From Nitrososphaerota archaeon (GTDB lineage Archaea > Thermoproteota > Nitrososphaeria > Nitrososphaerales > Nitrosopumilaceae): a stretch of 64,000 nt of DNA. A program made the position numbers and the translations under genes. How positions within the stretch are numbered: position 1 is the stretch's first letter; every line of letters starts with the position of its first letter. Location of the stretch: assembly GCA_028867595.1 (NCBI GenBank), contig JAGWGB010000006.1:1-64000 (forward strand), given 5' to 3'. This document shows positions 15,841 to 25,023 of the stretch, in pieces. The notes beneath the pieces were generated by a model, which saw only the letters and a list, made by a program, of their open reading frames with translations, did no database searches and had not been told where the DNA came from.

Positions 15841-16956
15841 CTAGTCAAAGAGAAACTTGTCAACTTGATCCTTTGCTTTTTCTCTTTTCTTCTTAAAATC
15901 GGCAATGAAAGGCTTGGTAGCATCCTTTAGGTTGCATTTGCATTCTCCACATAAAAGCTCACCTGACCTACATTTTCTTGCCCGCTCGTCTGATTCTTTT
16001 TCTGTATCGAAAAAGTATCTTAGGTACCAGAAAACTGGACAGATGTTGAAGTTTGCTCCAAGTTTTCTTTGCAGGTCTACAGTAGGCTGCCCACCCGTAA
16101 AAGTATTGGATATTTTTTTGTCTATTGCCTCATCGGTATCTGTTGTAAATATTGCAGTATCAGGAATGGATGATGACATCTTTCCCTGCATCCCAAGACC
16201 TGGCAAGAACTTGGAGTGAATCTGTGTTGGTTTTGGATACCCTATCTTTTCAGCAATATCTCTTGTCACACGCCAGTATGGATCTTGGTCTATTGCAGCA
16301 GGTATTAGCACAGGAGTTGGCCTGCCTTCTATAACAGAGGGAAGGAAACATGGAGCAGCTTGTATTGGAGGAAAACCTATCATGCCTATGTTAGTGGAAT
16401 TTTGGAATCCAAAAACTGCCTTGACAGTTGAAAATGTAATTCGCTTTGCTATCTCAAGTGCTATTGGATAGATTCTTTTGATGTCTTTTGTATCTATCAA
16501 AATTTTTGTTTTTTTGGGATCAAAGCCCACTGCGATAATATCGTAGATGTTCTCTTTTGTATACTTGGATACGTCATCAAAAGACTTTTCATCATTGTAC
16601 AAGAACTTTTCATCGTCTGTTATCTGGAAAATTAGATTTGCGCCAAATTTTTCTTGGAGATACTTGGTAAAAATCCAAGGGAGAAGGTGTCCCATATGGA
16701 TGGAACCGGATGGACCTCTGCCTGTATATAGATAGAACTTGTTGCCTTTTTCATACTCTGTCAAAATTTTATCAAAATCTCTATGGCTGAAAAAATACCC
16801 AAGTTTGATCATCGGGTGAATCTCGCCTGTGATCTTCTCTATGCGTGCCTGTAACTGCTCTGAAATTTTTTCCGTGCCAAACTTTTGGATTAATTTGTCA
16901 TAATCAATGTCACCTTCTACACTCCATGGGGTTACTGTGAAGTCCTCAGATGACAT
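15841..16956 (-). CDS. trpS: Tryptophanyl-tRNA synthetase
   Basis: This class I enzyme charges tRNA-Trp. The 371-residue protein has the HIGH-type motif SIHMGH (residues 85-90) after YTGRGPSG and the KMSKS counterpart GKMSSSI near residue 260. FQNSTNIGMIGFPPIQAAPCF matches archaeal/eukaryotic TrpRS. The gene is divergent from pheS, so two aromatic synthetases share one intergenic region. Its cognate tRNA gene is also in this window. Confidence 0.96.
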   Translation of the reverse strand: MSSEDFTVTPWSVEGDIDYDKLIQKFGTEKISEQLQARIEKITGEIHPMIKLGYFFSHRDFDKILTEYEKGNKFYLYTGRGPSGSIHMGHLLPWIFTKYLQEKFGANLIFQITDDEKFLYNDEKSFDDVSKYTKENIYDIIAVGFDPKKTKILIDTKDIKRIYPIALEIAKRITFSTVKAVFGFQNSTNIGMIGFPPIQAAPCFLPSVIEGRPTPVLIPAAIDQDPYWRVTRDIAEKIGYPKPTQIHSKFLPGLGMQGKMSSSIPDTAIFTTDTDEAIDKKISNTFTGGQPTVDLQRKLGANFNICPVFWYLRYFFDTEKESDERARKCRSGELLCGECKCNLKDATKPFIADFKKKREKAKDQVDKFLFD

Positions 16957-17008
16957 TCATGTTTCAGTTAGGTTAAGGTTTAAAAAGTCTTTTTGGTTGT
17001 TTGTCATA

Positions 17009-18436
17009 ATGTCACAAGTTTTGCATCCGATAGAGCAAAAGATTCTGCGGTCATTACTTGAAAAACAAAACGTGACACCTGAAGAACTAGTAGAAAATAC
17101 ACAGCTGTCTATAGACCAAGTGAGACGAGGAATAGAATGGCTCAAGTTCAAGGACCTGATTCGAGTAACCGAATCGGAAAAAAGTTTTGTCAAACTTGGA
17201 GCAAGAGGAAAAGAGGCACTAGAAAAAGGATTGCCAGAAAGACAGCTTGTAGGCTACCTCAAATCGATTCCTGTCTCATCATGCGAAATGAACCAGGCAA
17301 AAGACTATCTGAAAAATGAATTTAGTCCAGCAATTGCAAATGCAAAGAAAAACAAATGGATAGAAATTTACGAAAATAGAATCTTACTTAAAGGATATCA
17401 TGATGCAACTTCAGAAGAGAGAATCATCAAAACTATTGCCTCAAATCCTAATGCAACAGCAGTAGATAAGATAGACGACAAAGAAGCACTTGATTCGCTT
17501 AAAAAAAGACCAGGATTTCTTGACTTTGCATCTACCAAGTATACCACTGTAAACATTACTGAAAAGGGAATCTCAGAAGCACAGAACACAAGCCAAGTTG
17601 CAGATGATTCTACAAAAAGGGCAATTGATGTAGAAGCACCTGCCCCTATTGCGTTTGCTGCAAAAAGTCATCCATTGGCAGATGTGATAGACGAGGTCAG
17701 AGAGATATTTGTCAGCTTGGGATTTGCCGAACTTGTTGGTAACAGCGCACAGTCATGTTTTTGGAATTTTGATGCTCTGTTTATTCCGCAAGATCATCCA
17801 GCGCGAGAGATGCAAGATACTTTTTACCTAAAAGATATGAATGCCAAGTCAGTTGCAACTCCAAAACAAATCAAACAAGTTTCCATGGCGCACAAAAATG
17901 GATGGCACTATGACTGGAGAGTTGATGCTGCAAAGAAGATGGTTTTGAGGACTCATACCACATGTGTCACTATCAGAGAGCTTGCAGACAAGAAATATGA
18001 TGAAGCAAGACTATTTTCAATAGGACGAGTGTATCGAAATGAAAAGGTAAGCTACAAGCATCTTGTTGAGTTCAATCAGGTAGAAGGAGTAGTTGTTGGA
18101 CAAAACGTTACCTTGAGAGATCTTATGGGTCTGCAAATGGAATTTTATCGTAAAATGGGAATTAAAAAAGCCAAATTTTGGCCTACATTTTTCCCCTACA
18201 CAGAACCGTCGCTACAATCAATGATTTATAATGAAAGACTTGGAAAATGGGTAGAACTTTTTGGCATGGGTATATTCAGGCCAGAAGTTACACGACCTCT
18301 TGGCATAAAGAATCCAGTCCTTGCATGGGGTGGAGGAATTGAAAGAATAGCGATGCTAAGATATGGTCTTGATGATGTACGTGAATTATACAATAACAAA
18401 TTCAGTTGGTTGAGGAGTGTACCGAAATGCCAGTAG
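17009..18436 (+). CDS. pheS: Phenylalanyl-tRNA synthetase alpha subunit
   Basis: This is the catalytic subunit of the heterotetrameric class II enzyme. The 475-residue protein has N-terminal winged-helix repeats (about residues 1-190) for tRNA binding and a catalytic domain with LVEFNQVEGVVVG (motif 2 region) and GGGIERIAMLRYGLDDVREL (motif 3). The start at 17009 (MSQVLHPIEQ) is preferred because earlier in-frame starts run back into the divergent trpS gene. The end overlaps pheT by 10 nt. Confidence 0.95.
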   Translation: MSQVLHPIEQKILRSLLEKQNVTPEELVENTQLSIDQVRRGIEWLKFKDLIRVTESEKSFVKLGARGKEALEKGLPERQLVGYLKSIPVSSCEMNQAKDYLKNEFSPAIANAKKNKWIEIYENRILLKGYHDATSEERIIKTIASNPNATAVDKIDDKEALDSLKKRPGFLDFASTKYTTVNITEKGISEAQNTSQVADDSTKRAIDVEAPAPIAFAAKSHPLADVIDEVREIFVSLGFAELVGNSAQSCFWNFDALFIPQDHPAREMQDTFYLKDMNAKSVATPKQIKQVSMAHKNGWHYDWRVDAAKKMVLRTHTTCVTIRELADKKYDEARLFSIGRVYRNEKVSYKHLVEFNQVEGVVVGQNVTLRDLMGLQMEFYRKMGIKKAKFWPTFFPYTEPSLQSMIYNERLGKWVELFGMGIFRPEVTRPLGIKNPVLAWGGGIERIAMLRYGLDDVRELYNNKFSWLRSVPKCQ

Positions 18437-20061
18437 TAACACTGTACTTTAACAGGATTTCAAAGATGCTTGGCCGCAAGGTCTCAAAAGAAAAGATCAT
18501 CTCTACTTTGCCGTTTTTGGGACTTGATATTGAAGAAGAAACATCAGATCACATTAATGTGGAATACAGCCCTAACAGACCCGACTTTTCAACAGATTAT
18601 GGAGTAGTGACAGGTCTGCAAGGCCTTTTGGAGATAAAGCTTGGAATGCCTTTACTCAAAATCAAAAAGGGAAAGAATACAATAAAGGTTGATTCATCTG
18701 TTGGAAAAATCCGTCCTTATGTTGTTGCAATTGAGGCCATTGGCGGAAAGCTAGATGATGAAACAATAAGGCAGATAATAACGATGCAGGAAGACCTACA
18801 TAACGGAATTGGAAGAAGACGCAAAAAAGTATCTATAGGCATACATGATTTGGACAAGATAAAATTTCCACTCGTATACAAGGCAGTAGAGAGAACTCAT
18901 CGATTTGTACCATTGAATTCACAAAACGCAATGGCCATATCAGAAATACTTGAAAAAACGGAGACTGGAGTGACGTACAAGCATTTGCTTGAATCAAACA
19001 AAGTTCCAATCATAATGGATTTGGCAGGAAACACAATATCCTTCCCGCCTATAATCAATTCAAAACTCACCGAAGTTACATCCAAAAGCAAAAACCTCTT
19101 GGTAGAGGTCACTGCCAACGACAAAAATGCAGCAGATGATGTGCTTGCCGTAGTTGCATATGCATTACAAAATGCAGGGTTCAAACTGCATTCTGTTCGC
19201 ATACTGGGCCCTCGTAACTCTACTCCAAAGTTGGAATCTAGAAAGATGTTGCTTGATCCTGTTTTGGTCAATGGCATGCTTGGGTTGGACTTGACCTTAT
19301 CGATAATGATAAAATCATTAAGAAAAAACAGACTTGATGCCAAAGTAAAAGGAAAACAAATTCTTTGCCTAATCCCGAGATACAGGACAGACATATTTGG
19401 ACCAATTGATCTAGTTGAGGAAGTTGCACTAGGATATGGAATTGAAAAGATGGAATATACAATACCGCCCGCAAAATCTGCTGGTCAAAAAAATAAGACA
19501 ACTGTAGCGTTAGAAGCTGTAAGAGATACAATGATTGGGCTTGGCTGCCTAGAAGTGATGAATTTTGGATTAGTGGGAAAGCAAACACAGTATGACATGA
19601 CAAAAAGGGACTCGTCTGGCATCATATCTGTGGCAGACTCAAAAAGCCAAGAGCACCAGATCTTGCGTGACATGATTCTTCCAGGACTGATTGATACTTT
19701 GTCAAGAAACATTCATGAACCGTACCCTCAGAAAATTTTTGAGACAGGAACTGTATTTCACAGGGGAAATCCAATCCATGAAGAAATTCATTTGGCATGT
19801 GCAAGTGCGTACAATGAAGTAAGCTATACTGAGATAAAGTCTGTCCTGCAGTCTCTTTTAAAATCTGGATTTGATATTGCATGCACTACAAAAAACTCGC
19901 AGAATTCATTATTTATTGAAGGAAGGACAGCCGACATACTCGTCAATGGTAAGATGATTGGCACGATTGGAGAGCTGTCCCCTCAAGTACTGGATAATTT
20001 CAAGATGAGAGTGCCTGTGGCTGGTTTTGAGATAAAACTCACTGGATTAATATTTGACTAG
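18427..20061 (+). CDS. pheT: Phenylalanyl-tRNA synthetase beta subunit
   Basis: This is the non-catalytic and editing partner of PheS. The 544-residue protein starts MPVVTLYFNRISKMLGRKVS and contains B3/B4 (about residues 80-270) and B5 domains. YSPNRPDFST and PRYRTDIFGPIDLVEEVALGYG are typical of archaeal PheT. The 10-nt overlap with pheS implies translational coupling. Confidence 0.95.
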   Translation: MPVVTLYFNRISKMLGRKVSKEKIISTLPFLGLDIEEETSDHINVEYSPNRPDFSTDYGVVTGLQGLLEIKLGMPLLKIKKGKNTIKVDSSVGKIRPYVVAIEAIGGKLDDETIRQIITMQEDLHNGIGRRRKKVSIGIHDLDKIKFPLVYKAVERTHRFVPLNSQNAMAISEILEKTETGVTYKHLLESNKVPIIMDLAGNTISFPPIINSKLTEVTSKSKNLLVEVTANDKNAADDVLAVVAYALQNAGFKLHSVRILGPRNSTPKLESRKMLLDPVLVNGMLGLDLTLSIMIKSLRKNRLDAKVKGKQILCLIPRYRTDIFGPIDLVEEVALGYGIEKMEYTIPPAKSAGQKNKTTVALEAVRDTMIGLGCLEVMNFGLVGKQTQYDMTKRDSSGIISVADSKSQEHQILRDMILPGLIDTLSRNIHEPYPQKIFETGTVFHRGNPIHEEIHLACASAYNEVSYTEIKSVLQSLLKSGFDIACTTKNSQNSLFIEGRTADILVNGKMIGTIGELSPQVLDNFKMRVPVAGFEIKLTGLIFD

Positions 20062-20137
20062 CAGATAATTTACTACGCCCCAAAATGCACGCAGACGGAC
20101 TATGAAGATAAAATATGATTTTTGGTCCACCCAGCCG

Positions 20138-20240
20138 TGCGACATGGGCACCCCGGTATGAGAACAAGATGAGGGTTTTGGCTAAAATCACCAATGATTC
20201 TCTGTGAGTCAGAACCGGGGAACATTTTATTTAATTTTTT
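20138..20240 (+). ncRNA. Candidate structured small RNA, H/ACA-like
   Basis: A TATA-like GATAAAATAT (20107-20116) is followed about 25 nt later by a segment that folds well. CCCCGGT (20151-20157) pairs perfectly with ACCGGGG (20214-20220). Inside is an imperfect 11-bp stem, GAGGGTTTTGG (20171-20181) with CCAATGATTCTC (20191-20202), leaving a two-sided internal loop. The lower stem is followed at once by AACA and then a T-rich run (20225-20240). Stem, pocket, stem and ACA is the layout of archaeal H/ACA guide RNAs, but the ACA spacing (19 nt from the upper stem) is longer than usual, so the class is uncertain. Confidence 0.5.
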
Positions 20241-20375
20241 AAAAAATGCTGTCAATCCCAACCATTTCTGTGTTTTTGAATGCAAAATAGTATTTTTCAT
20301 TGTGTAGCTCTGGCAAATATTGCAAAAGGCGAAAACGATAGATCTATTGATATATTTGCCTTGTATAGATATACT

Positions 20376-20615
20376 ATGGCAACTGCATATGTGTTAATAA
20401 ATTGCGAACTTGGTTCAGAAGAGGCAATTATTTCGCAGCTGAAAGCAATTAATGGCGTAAAAGAAGTTCATGGCACATTTGGAGCCTACGACATCTTGGC
20501 CAAAATTGAATCTCCAACAGTAGAAGCACTCAGGGAGATCATAACTTGGAAAATTCGTAAAATAGAGAAGATTCGTTCGACTCTAACTTTGATGGGAATC
20601 GAAGGTCAAAGTTAG
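20376..20615 (+). CDS. Stand-alone Lrp/AsnC ligand-binding (RAM) domain protein
   Basis: The 79-residue protein (MATAYVLINCELGSEEAIIS) is the alpha-beta sandwich sensing domain of Lrp regulators without an HTH; GTFGAYDILAKIES is its typical motif. Such RAM-only proteins form oligomers and may bind amino acids or modulate full-length Lrp proteins. TATA-like elements precede the ATG at 20376; the longer in-frame reading from 20280 is not needed. Confidence 0.88.
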   Translation: MATAYVLINCELGSEEAIISQLKAINGVKEVHGTFGAYDILAKIESPTVEALREIITWKIRKIEKIRSTLTLMGIEGQS

Positions 20616-20705
20616 TCGCCTTATTTTCCCAACCTTTCATCTTTTCAAGACAAGAATATTTTTTCATGCAAAGACCTTTTAATTGTGCAGTATCCTTGAG
20701 CAAAC

Positions 20706-21272
20706 GTGCTTCTCCATTTCATATTCCTCGTAAAGGAAGAAGAACTGGAATCGAGAAAGTGGGAATTCCAGTATGTGGAAAAGATGGCAGATTTTTATAA
20801 GACATGGATAGAAAGGACGTTTTCCATAAAGGTTGATGTCAAGTCAGATGAGATGATAGTAAGATCTGGCGGTAGATTCAGACTAATGGATACTCCGGTG
20901 ATCCTAGAAGATCACGTGAGCAGAGGAGAGGATATTTTTCATTTCTATCTGACATACTTTAGACCTATGTGGACAGACTGTACATGTGAAGGGTATTTTG
21001 CAGAAAACTTTGGTATGATATGGTGGCAGAAAAGCCCTCAAAAAGACGATATTAATTTTCTGAGGGAAAAAAACTGTACCAAAGTATCCCATGAACTCGC
21101 TCACGAGTTCCTCAGACAATTAAGATACAAAAATTACAAAGAGCTAGTGCACGAAATATGGGACAAGCACCTATTTGCATCTCTGCCTTTTGAGTATTAT
21201 GATACTAATCATAAAAAGACAGAAAAGAACCCTGTTTTTGCAACGCTTGATACAACAAGCTTGAAACTATGA
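20706..21272 (+). CDS. Putative zinc-metallopeptidase-like protein with HELAH motif
   Basis: The GTG-started 188-residue protein carries KVSHELAHEFLRQL (about residues 126-139), an HExxH zinc-binding and catalytic motif in a predicted helix. The rest is aromatic-rich (HFYLTYFRPMWTDCTC) and no third zinc ligand can be assigned with certainty. It may be a small unassigned metalloprotease; otherwise the motif is fortuitous. It overlaps the convergent next gene by 6 nt. Confidence 0.55.
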   Translation: MLLHFIFLVKEEELESRKWEFQYVEKMADFYKTWIERTFSIKVDVKSDEMIVRSGGRFRLMDTPVILEDHVSRGEDIFHFYLTYFRPMWTDCTCEGYFAENFGMIWWQKSPQKDDINFLREKNCTKVSHELAHEFLRQLRYKNYKELVHEIWDKHLFASLPFEYYDTNHKKTEKNPVFATLDTTSLKL

Positions 21273-21566
21273 CATTGTAATTTGATAACTTGAATTTGAC
21301 TTGGCATTAAGCAAGCTAGAACAACTCTGACAAATCTTGTGTTTGAAGAGATTATTCATGTCGGTAAAACGAACGTGTGCCATGTCTGATGGCTCTACAG
21401 TGTGATTGCCACACAGGGTCTGCCACTTGCCTGGTGGCAGATAGTGATTCTTTACCACTCCAAAATATCTGCCTCTTTTGTAATAGAACCATCCAAATGT
21501 CCTTGCATCTTCCGTGCTTTCCATTGTCATCATGTCGCCAATTTGTAAATAATGATTGAAATACAT
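21267..21566 (-). CDS. Small cysteine-containing hypothetical protein
   Basis: The frame gives up to 99 residues; an internal ATG (MMTMESTEDARTF) may be the true start. It contains WQTLCGNHTV and KICQSCSSLL, so C...H and CxxC could form a zinc site. No function is recognised. Confidence 0.5.
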   Translation of the reverse strand: MYFNHYLQIGDMMTMESTEDARTFGWFYYKRGRYFGVVKNHYLPPGKWQTLCGNHTVEPSDMAHVRFTDMNNLFKHKICQSCSSLLNAKSNSSYQITMS

Positions 21567-21650
21567 TGCGTAGCTTTTCTACTGTTTTGCTCTCATAGCA
21601 TGCTTGCAAATGTTCTAAAAGACTATAAGTGAGTGTTTTAGAGTTTTTTC

Positions 21651-21767
21651 ATGCCTCAATTCGTTTGCCCTGACTGTGGCACGAAAATGTTTCATGAAAA
21701 CGAAACAACGTTAGATGTAGAAAAACAAGTCCACGGAAAATTCTGTCCTGCTAAGAAGAAGCACTAG
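21651..21767 (+). CDS. 38-residue zinc-binding protein
   Basis: ATG at 21651 encodes MPQFVCPDCGTKMFHENETT, followed by a segment ending KFCPAKKKH. CPDC with the later H and C suggests a compact zinc knuckle. It resembles the small zinc proteins common in archaea. Its 3' end overlaps the convergent gene by 4 nt. Confidence 0.6.
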   Translation: MPQFVCPDCGTKMFHENETTLDVEKQVHGKFCPAKKKH

Positions 21768-22396
21768 CACTTGGTGACAGAATAAATCTTATTTTCAAAA
21801 CTTGCAGTCTTAAAATCAATCTTATTTTGTGGGTCTTTTTTGCGAGCTTTGCTTAATTTTTCTAGACCGACAAGTGCCTCGCCATCAAATCCCACTGAAG
21901 ATCCGAACACTCCTTCTGAGAGCTGGTTTCCATGCTCTCCCTTTTTGATGTCATCAACAATTTCATAGAATTTGATTGCCTCTCTCTTTGAAATTGGACC
22001 GCCGCTTGATTTGTTAAAACCAACAGCAATGTACATGCCGTTGTTTTTTACTGCTATTGGAACTTTGTGAACCTTGCCCGAATGGCCTGGAATCTTTTCA
22101 TTTAGAAGGATTTCACATTTGTGAAACATGCTTGAAATATATGCAAAAAAGCGATAATCCGCATAAGTACCGTCAGAATTTTCCTCACAATCGACAAAAA
22201 CCTTGTGAAGCAGTGCAAGAGCAGCATCGTTCATGCTTTGCAGCCGTTCTTCAATTCTTCCCTTTCTAACCAGGTCAGAATTGCAGTCAGTTGCTATTCT
22301 TTCAAGGATGAAAGGAGGCAGATTGTAGTTTTTCAGCGTGGAAACATATGTTCCAGTTTTGGAAGCGCCAAATGTTGGAAAGTTACCACGACTCAA
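21764..22396 (-). CDS. Hypothetical protein, 210 aa
   Basis: The TTG-started protein begins MSRGNFPTFGASKTGTYVST. It has alternating helices and strands (KVHKVPIAVKNNGMYIAVGF), and its centre is faintly reminiscent of restriction-endonuclease-like folds, but no catalytic motif is convincing. Function is unknown. Confidence 0.5.
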   Translation of the reverse strand: MSRGNFPTFGASKTGTYVSTLKNYNLPPFILERIATDCNSDLVRKGRIEERLQSMNDAALALLHKVFVDCEENSDGTYADYRFFAYISSMFHKCEILLNEKIPGHSGKVHKVPIAVKNNGMYIAVGFNKSSGGPISKREAIKFYEIVDDIKKGEHGNQLSEGVFGSSVGFDGEALVGLEKLSKARKKDPQNKIDFKTASFENKIYSVTKC

Positions 22397-22506
22397 ATTT
22401 CTTTTCTCCCTTTGTAATAATTAATAGAAATCATCCCCACTTGATCAGTATAATATTGATGCTTTTTCCTTATAACTGTTCTCTAAAGTTAACGATCTAA
22501 AGATGG

Positions 22507-22660
22507 TGGGGCCGACCGGAGTTGAACCGGCGACACACGGGTCACTACAGCTCCAAACTGTACATCATCCTTTCGTCAGTGAAGCTAGTTGAACCACTGG
22601 AGCCCTTAGCGGTGATCATGTGATGTATCCTGTCGCCATGCCTGGCTAGGCTACGACCCC
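22507..22660 (-). tRNA. tRNA-Trp (CCA) with two introns
   Basis: The acceptor is GGGGTCG/CGGCCCC with A73, and the T arm is GCCGGTTCAACTCCGGT. A normal Trp tRNA forms only if two pieces are removed: 26 nt (22606-22631), which interrupts the 5' strand of the anticodon stem between positions 28 and 29, and 54 nt (22543-22596) after position 37. The product has anticodon stem ACGGG/CCCGT, loop CTCCAGA (CCA) and a total of 74 nt. The long intron holds CTGA and GATGATG, which resemble D'/C' boxes, and TGGAGC, complementary to the anticodon region. Archaeal Trp introns are known to carry box C/D guides. Confidence 0.9.
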
Positions 22661-22818
22661 ACGTTTGGTCAATAAATGCACTTGAATTTTAATTTACTTA
22701 ACTTCTGAAGATTTATTGCAGCCATGAGAATCTAATTCATTGGTGTGCACGATCTGAATTTTGCCAAATTAACACAATTCTCTTTCATTTGTATCGCACA
22801 AAACACAGATGAGGATTC

Positions 22819-23352
22819 ATGGTAAAACCAATAATGCTAATCTTAGGAGCAATCCCAATACTTGCAGCTATTTTCATAGTTGTTCCACAATTGACAAGGC
22901 CTGAGATTCCAAGTGCGGCAGTAAATTCCGAAGATGTGATGACGATACAGTATACAAAAGAGCATTTACAAAAGATCTCATTTGGTCTAACGCAAAGCAT
23001 AGGAGCAGATACTGCCGAAGTCTTGACCATACAAAGTGATGGCTCTACAGTCTACAGCCTTACAAAAAACGGCTATTCTAATCCTGATATAAAGTACCAA
23101 ATGTCAAAAGATGAATTTGCCCAACTAGAGTCTATGATCAAAGAAACTGGCTTTATAGGCATTCCAAATACCGTATACCAAGTCAAACCAGATGCTCAAA
23201 GTTATGAAAAGTACGGCCTACAAGTTACACTCAATGGAAAAACTGTAAATCTACAGTGGGCAGACCAGAACGCAAGCCAAGAATTTATTCCACCTATTAT
23301 AACTCAAGTACAATCAAACCTTGATAGCATAATCACTGAAATAATAAAATAA
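22819..23352 (+). CDS. Membrane-anchored extracytoplasmic hypothetical protein
   Basis: The 177-residue protein has an N-terminal hydrophobic helix (about residues 4-24, LILGAIPILAAIFIVVPQ) acting as signal or anchor. A domain follows with EVLTIQSDGSTVYSL, EFAQLESMIKETGFIGIP and YGLQVTLNGKTVNLQWAD. It is probably exposed outside the membrane. No family is assigned. Confidence 0.6.
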   Translation: MVKPIMLILGAIPILAAIFIVVPQLTRPEIPSAAVNSEDVMTIQYTKEHLQKISFGLTQSIGADTAEVLTIQSDGSTVYSLTKNGYSNPDIKYQMSKDEFAQLESMIKETGFIGIPNTVYQVKPDAQSYEKYGLQVTLNGKTVNLQWADQNASQEFIPPIITQVQSNLDSIITEIIK

Positions 23353-23377
23353 ATAGATCTCGAAGCGATCAAACTAT

Positions 23378-24346
23378 ATGATTCCTCTCTCAGGTGATCT
23401 TGGCAATGCAAAAGGAATAGTTCGAGAGAATTTGGGTTCTCTTGAAACTAGAAGAGGTACTTCTACTCTCAAACGTGGTTTTGCTCACATGTTGAAAAAT
23501 GGTGTTGTAATGGATGTCACAACTGTAGAACAAGCTCAGATAGCAGAAGACGCTGGTGCAGTGGCAGTAATGGTGCTGGACAAGCTTCCATCTGATGTGC
23601 GAAAAGCTGGAGGAGTAGCTAGAACTGCTAGCATTAGAATTATTGAAGAAATAATGGACTCTATTACAATTCCTGTAATGGCAAAATGTAGAATTGGTCA
23701 TGTTTACGAAGCCAAAGTTTTGGAAGAAACTGATGTTGATATGATTGACGAGTCTGAAGTTCTTACACCAGCTGATGAATTTCATCACATATGGAAATGG
23801 GATTTCACAACTCCATTTGTTAACGGTGCAAGAAATCTGGGAGAAGCGCTTCGAAGAATTGAGGAAGGTGCGGCAATGATAAGGACCAAAGGCGAGCCAG
23901 GAACTGGAAATGTAGCCGAGGCAGTAATTCATATTAAAAATGTCAACACTGAACTAAGGCGCATAAAATCAATTTATGACGCAGGTGATGAGCAAGATTT
24001 AGTGAGCGTTGCACGTGAGCTTAAAGTGTCATACTCACTTGTAGAAGAAACTGCAAGTCTTGGTAGGTTGCCTGTAGTAAATTTTGCAGCAGGAGGAATT
24101 TCAACTCCTGCGGATGCTGCATATCTCATGACACTAGGATGTGATGGAATTTTTGTTGGTTCTGGAATTTTCAAGGCTGATGATGCAAAGGAAAGGGCTC
24201 AAGCTGTAGTGCTTGCTACTACATTCTGGGAAGATCCCGACAAAGTAAAGGAGGCGCAAAAGATGATAGATGAGAGGCAATCAATGTTGGGACTTGACAC
24301 CAAAAACTTGGAACTTAGAATGCAAGAAAGAGGAAGTACAGCATGA
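23378..24346 (+). CDS. pdxS: Pyridoxal 5'-phosphate synthase subunit PdxS
   Basis: This is the synthase subunit that builds PLP from ribose 5-phosphate, glyceraldehyde 3-phosphate and ammonia. The 322-residue TIM barrel has [39 protein letters not shown] with the catalytic lysine, [10 protein letters not shown] and a [14 protein letters not shown] phosphate site. It overlaps pdxT by 4 nt (ATGA), so the pair is coupled. Confidence 0.97.
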   Translation: MIPLSGDLGNAKGIVRENLGSLETRRGTSTLKRGFAHMLKNGVVMDVTTVEQAQIAEDAGAVAVMVLDKLPSDVRKAGGVARTASIRIIEEIMDSITIPVMAKCRIGHVYEAKVLEETDVDMIDESEVLTPADEFHHIWKWDFTTPFVNGARNLGEALRRIEEGAAMIRTKGEPGTGNVAEAVIHIKNVNTELRRIKSIYDAGDEQDLVSVARELKVSYSLVEETASLGRLPVVNFAAGGISTPADAAYLMTLGCDGIFVGSGIFKADDAKERAQAVVLATTFWEDPDKVKEAQKMIDERQSMLGLDTKNLELRMQERGSTA

Positions 24347-24960
24347 GCGGCATAAGTATTGGTGTTCTTGCTGTACAAGGTGATGTTGCAGAAAACATTT
24401 CTGCTACAAGAATGGCAATGGATGAGCTTGGTGTAGAAGGAATAGTATCTGAAGTAAAAACTCCTGAACAAATTTCTGATCTTGATGGATTAGTTATTCC
24501 TGGTGGGGAGAGCACTGTAATTGGAACATTATCACTAATCAACGGTTCTCTGAAAAAGATAAAAGAAAAAATTGCTTCTGGCATGCCAGTTCTTGGTACT
24601 TGTGCTGGAATGATTCTCTTGTCAAAGAAGGCAAAAGACAGAGTTGTAGGGGATATGGAACAACCTCTGCTAGACTATCTTGATATCAAGATTGAAAGAA
24701 ATGCTTTTGGAAGGCAGAAGAACTCATTTGAAGCAGATGTCTCGCTTGAAAAGATTGGCATACCAAACTTTCGAGGTGTCTTTATCCGGGCTCCATCTGT
24801 AGTTGATGCGGGCAAGACAGTAGAGGTTCTTTCAAAGATTGACGAAAAAATAGTTGCAGTAAGACAGGGAAACATCATTGGAACTTCATTTCATCCAGAA
24901 CTCACAGAAGATCTGTCACTGCACAAGTACTTTGTCAATCTAGTCCAAAAGAAAAACTAG
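24343..24960 (+). CDS. pdxT: Pyridoxal 5'-phosphate synthase glutaminase subunit PdxT
   Basis: This class I glutamine amidotransferase feeds ammonia to PdxS. The 205-residue protein has the nucleophile elbow [10 protein letters not shown] (Cys near residue 87) and the catalytic His-Glu pair in [21 protein letters not shown] at the N-terminus is typical of PdxT. Confidence 0.96.
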   Translation: MSGISIGVLAVQGDVAENISATRMAMDELGVEGIVSEVKTPEQISDLDGLVIPGGESTVIGTLSLINGSLKKIKEKIASGMPVLGTCAGMILLSKKAKDRVVGDMEQPLLDYLDIKIERNAFGRQKNSFEADVSLEKIGIPNFRGVFIRAPSVVDAGKTVEVLSKIDEKIVAVRQGNIIGTSFHPELTEDLSLHKYFVNLVQKKN

Positions 24961-25023
24961 CCATTTGGATTTTTTCTGATTTATTACTCTATTGAGGACA
25001 ATTTATATTAAATTCAGATCATT

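Noticed and set aside
18897-19394. 165-residue open frame opposite pheT
   Set aside because: Antisense to a clear PheT coding region; no domain or promoter.
20150-20224. Box C/D sRNA reading of the pheT-downstream RNA
   Set aside because: AAGATGA resembles a C box, but no CTGA D box sits near the 3' end; the ACA after a perfect stem fits H/ACA better.
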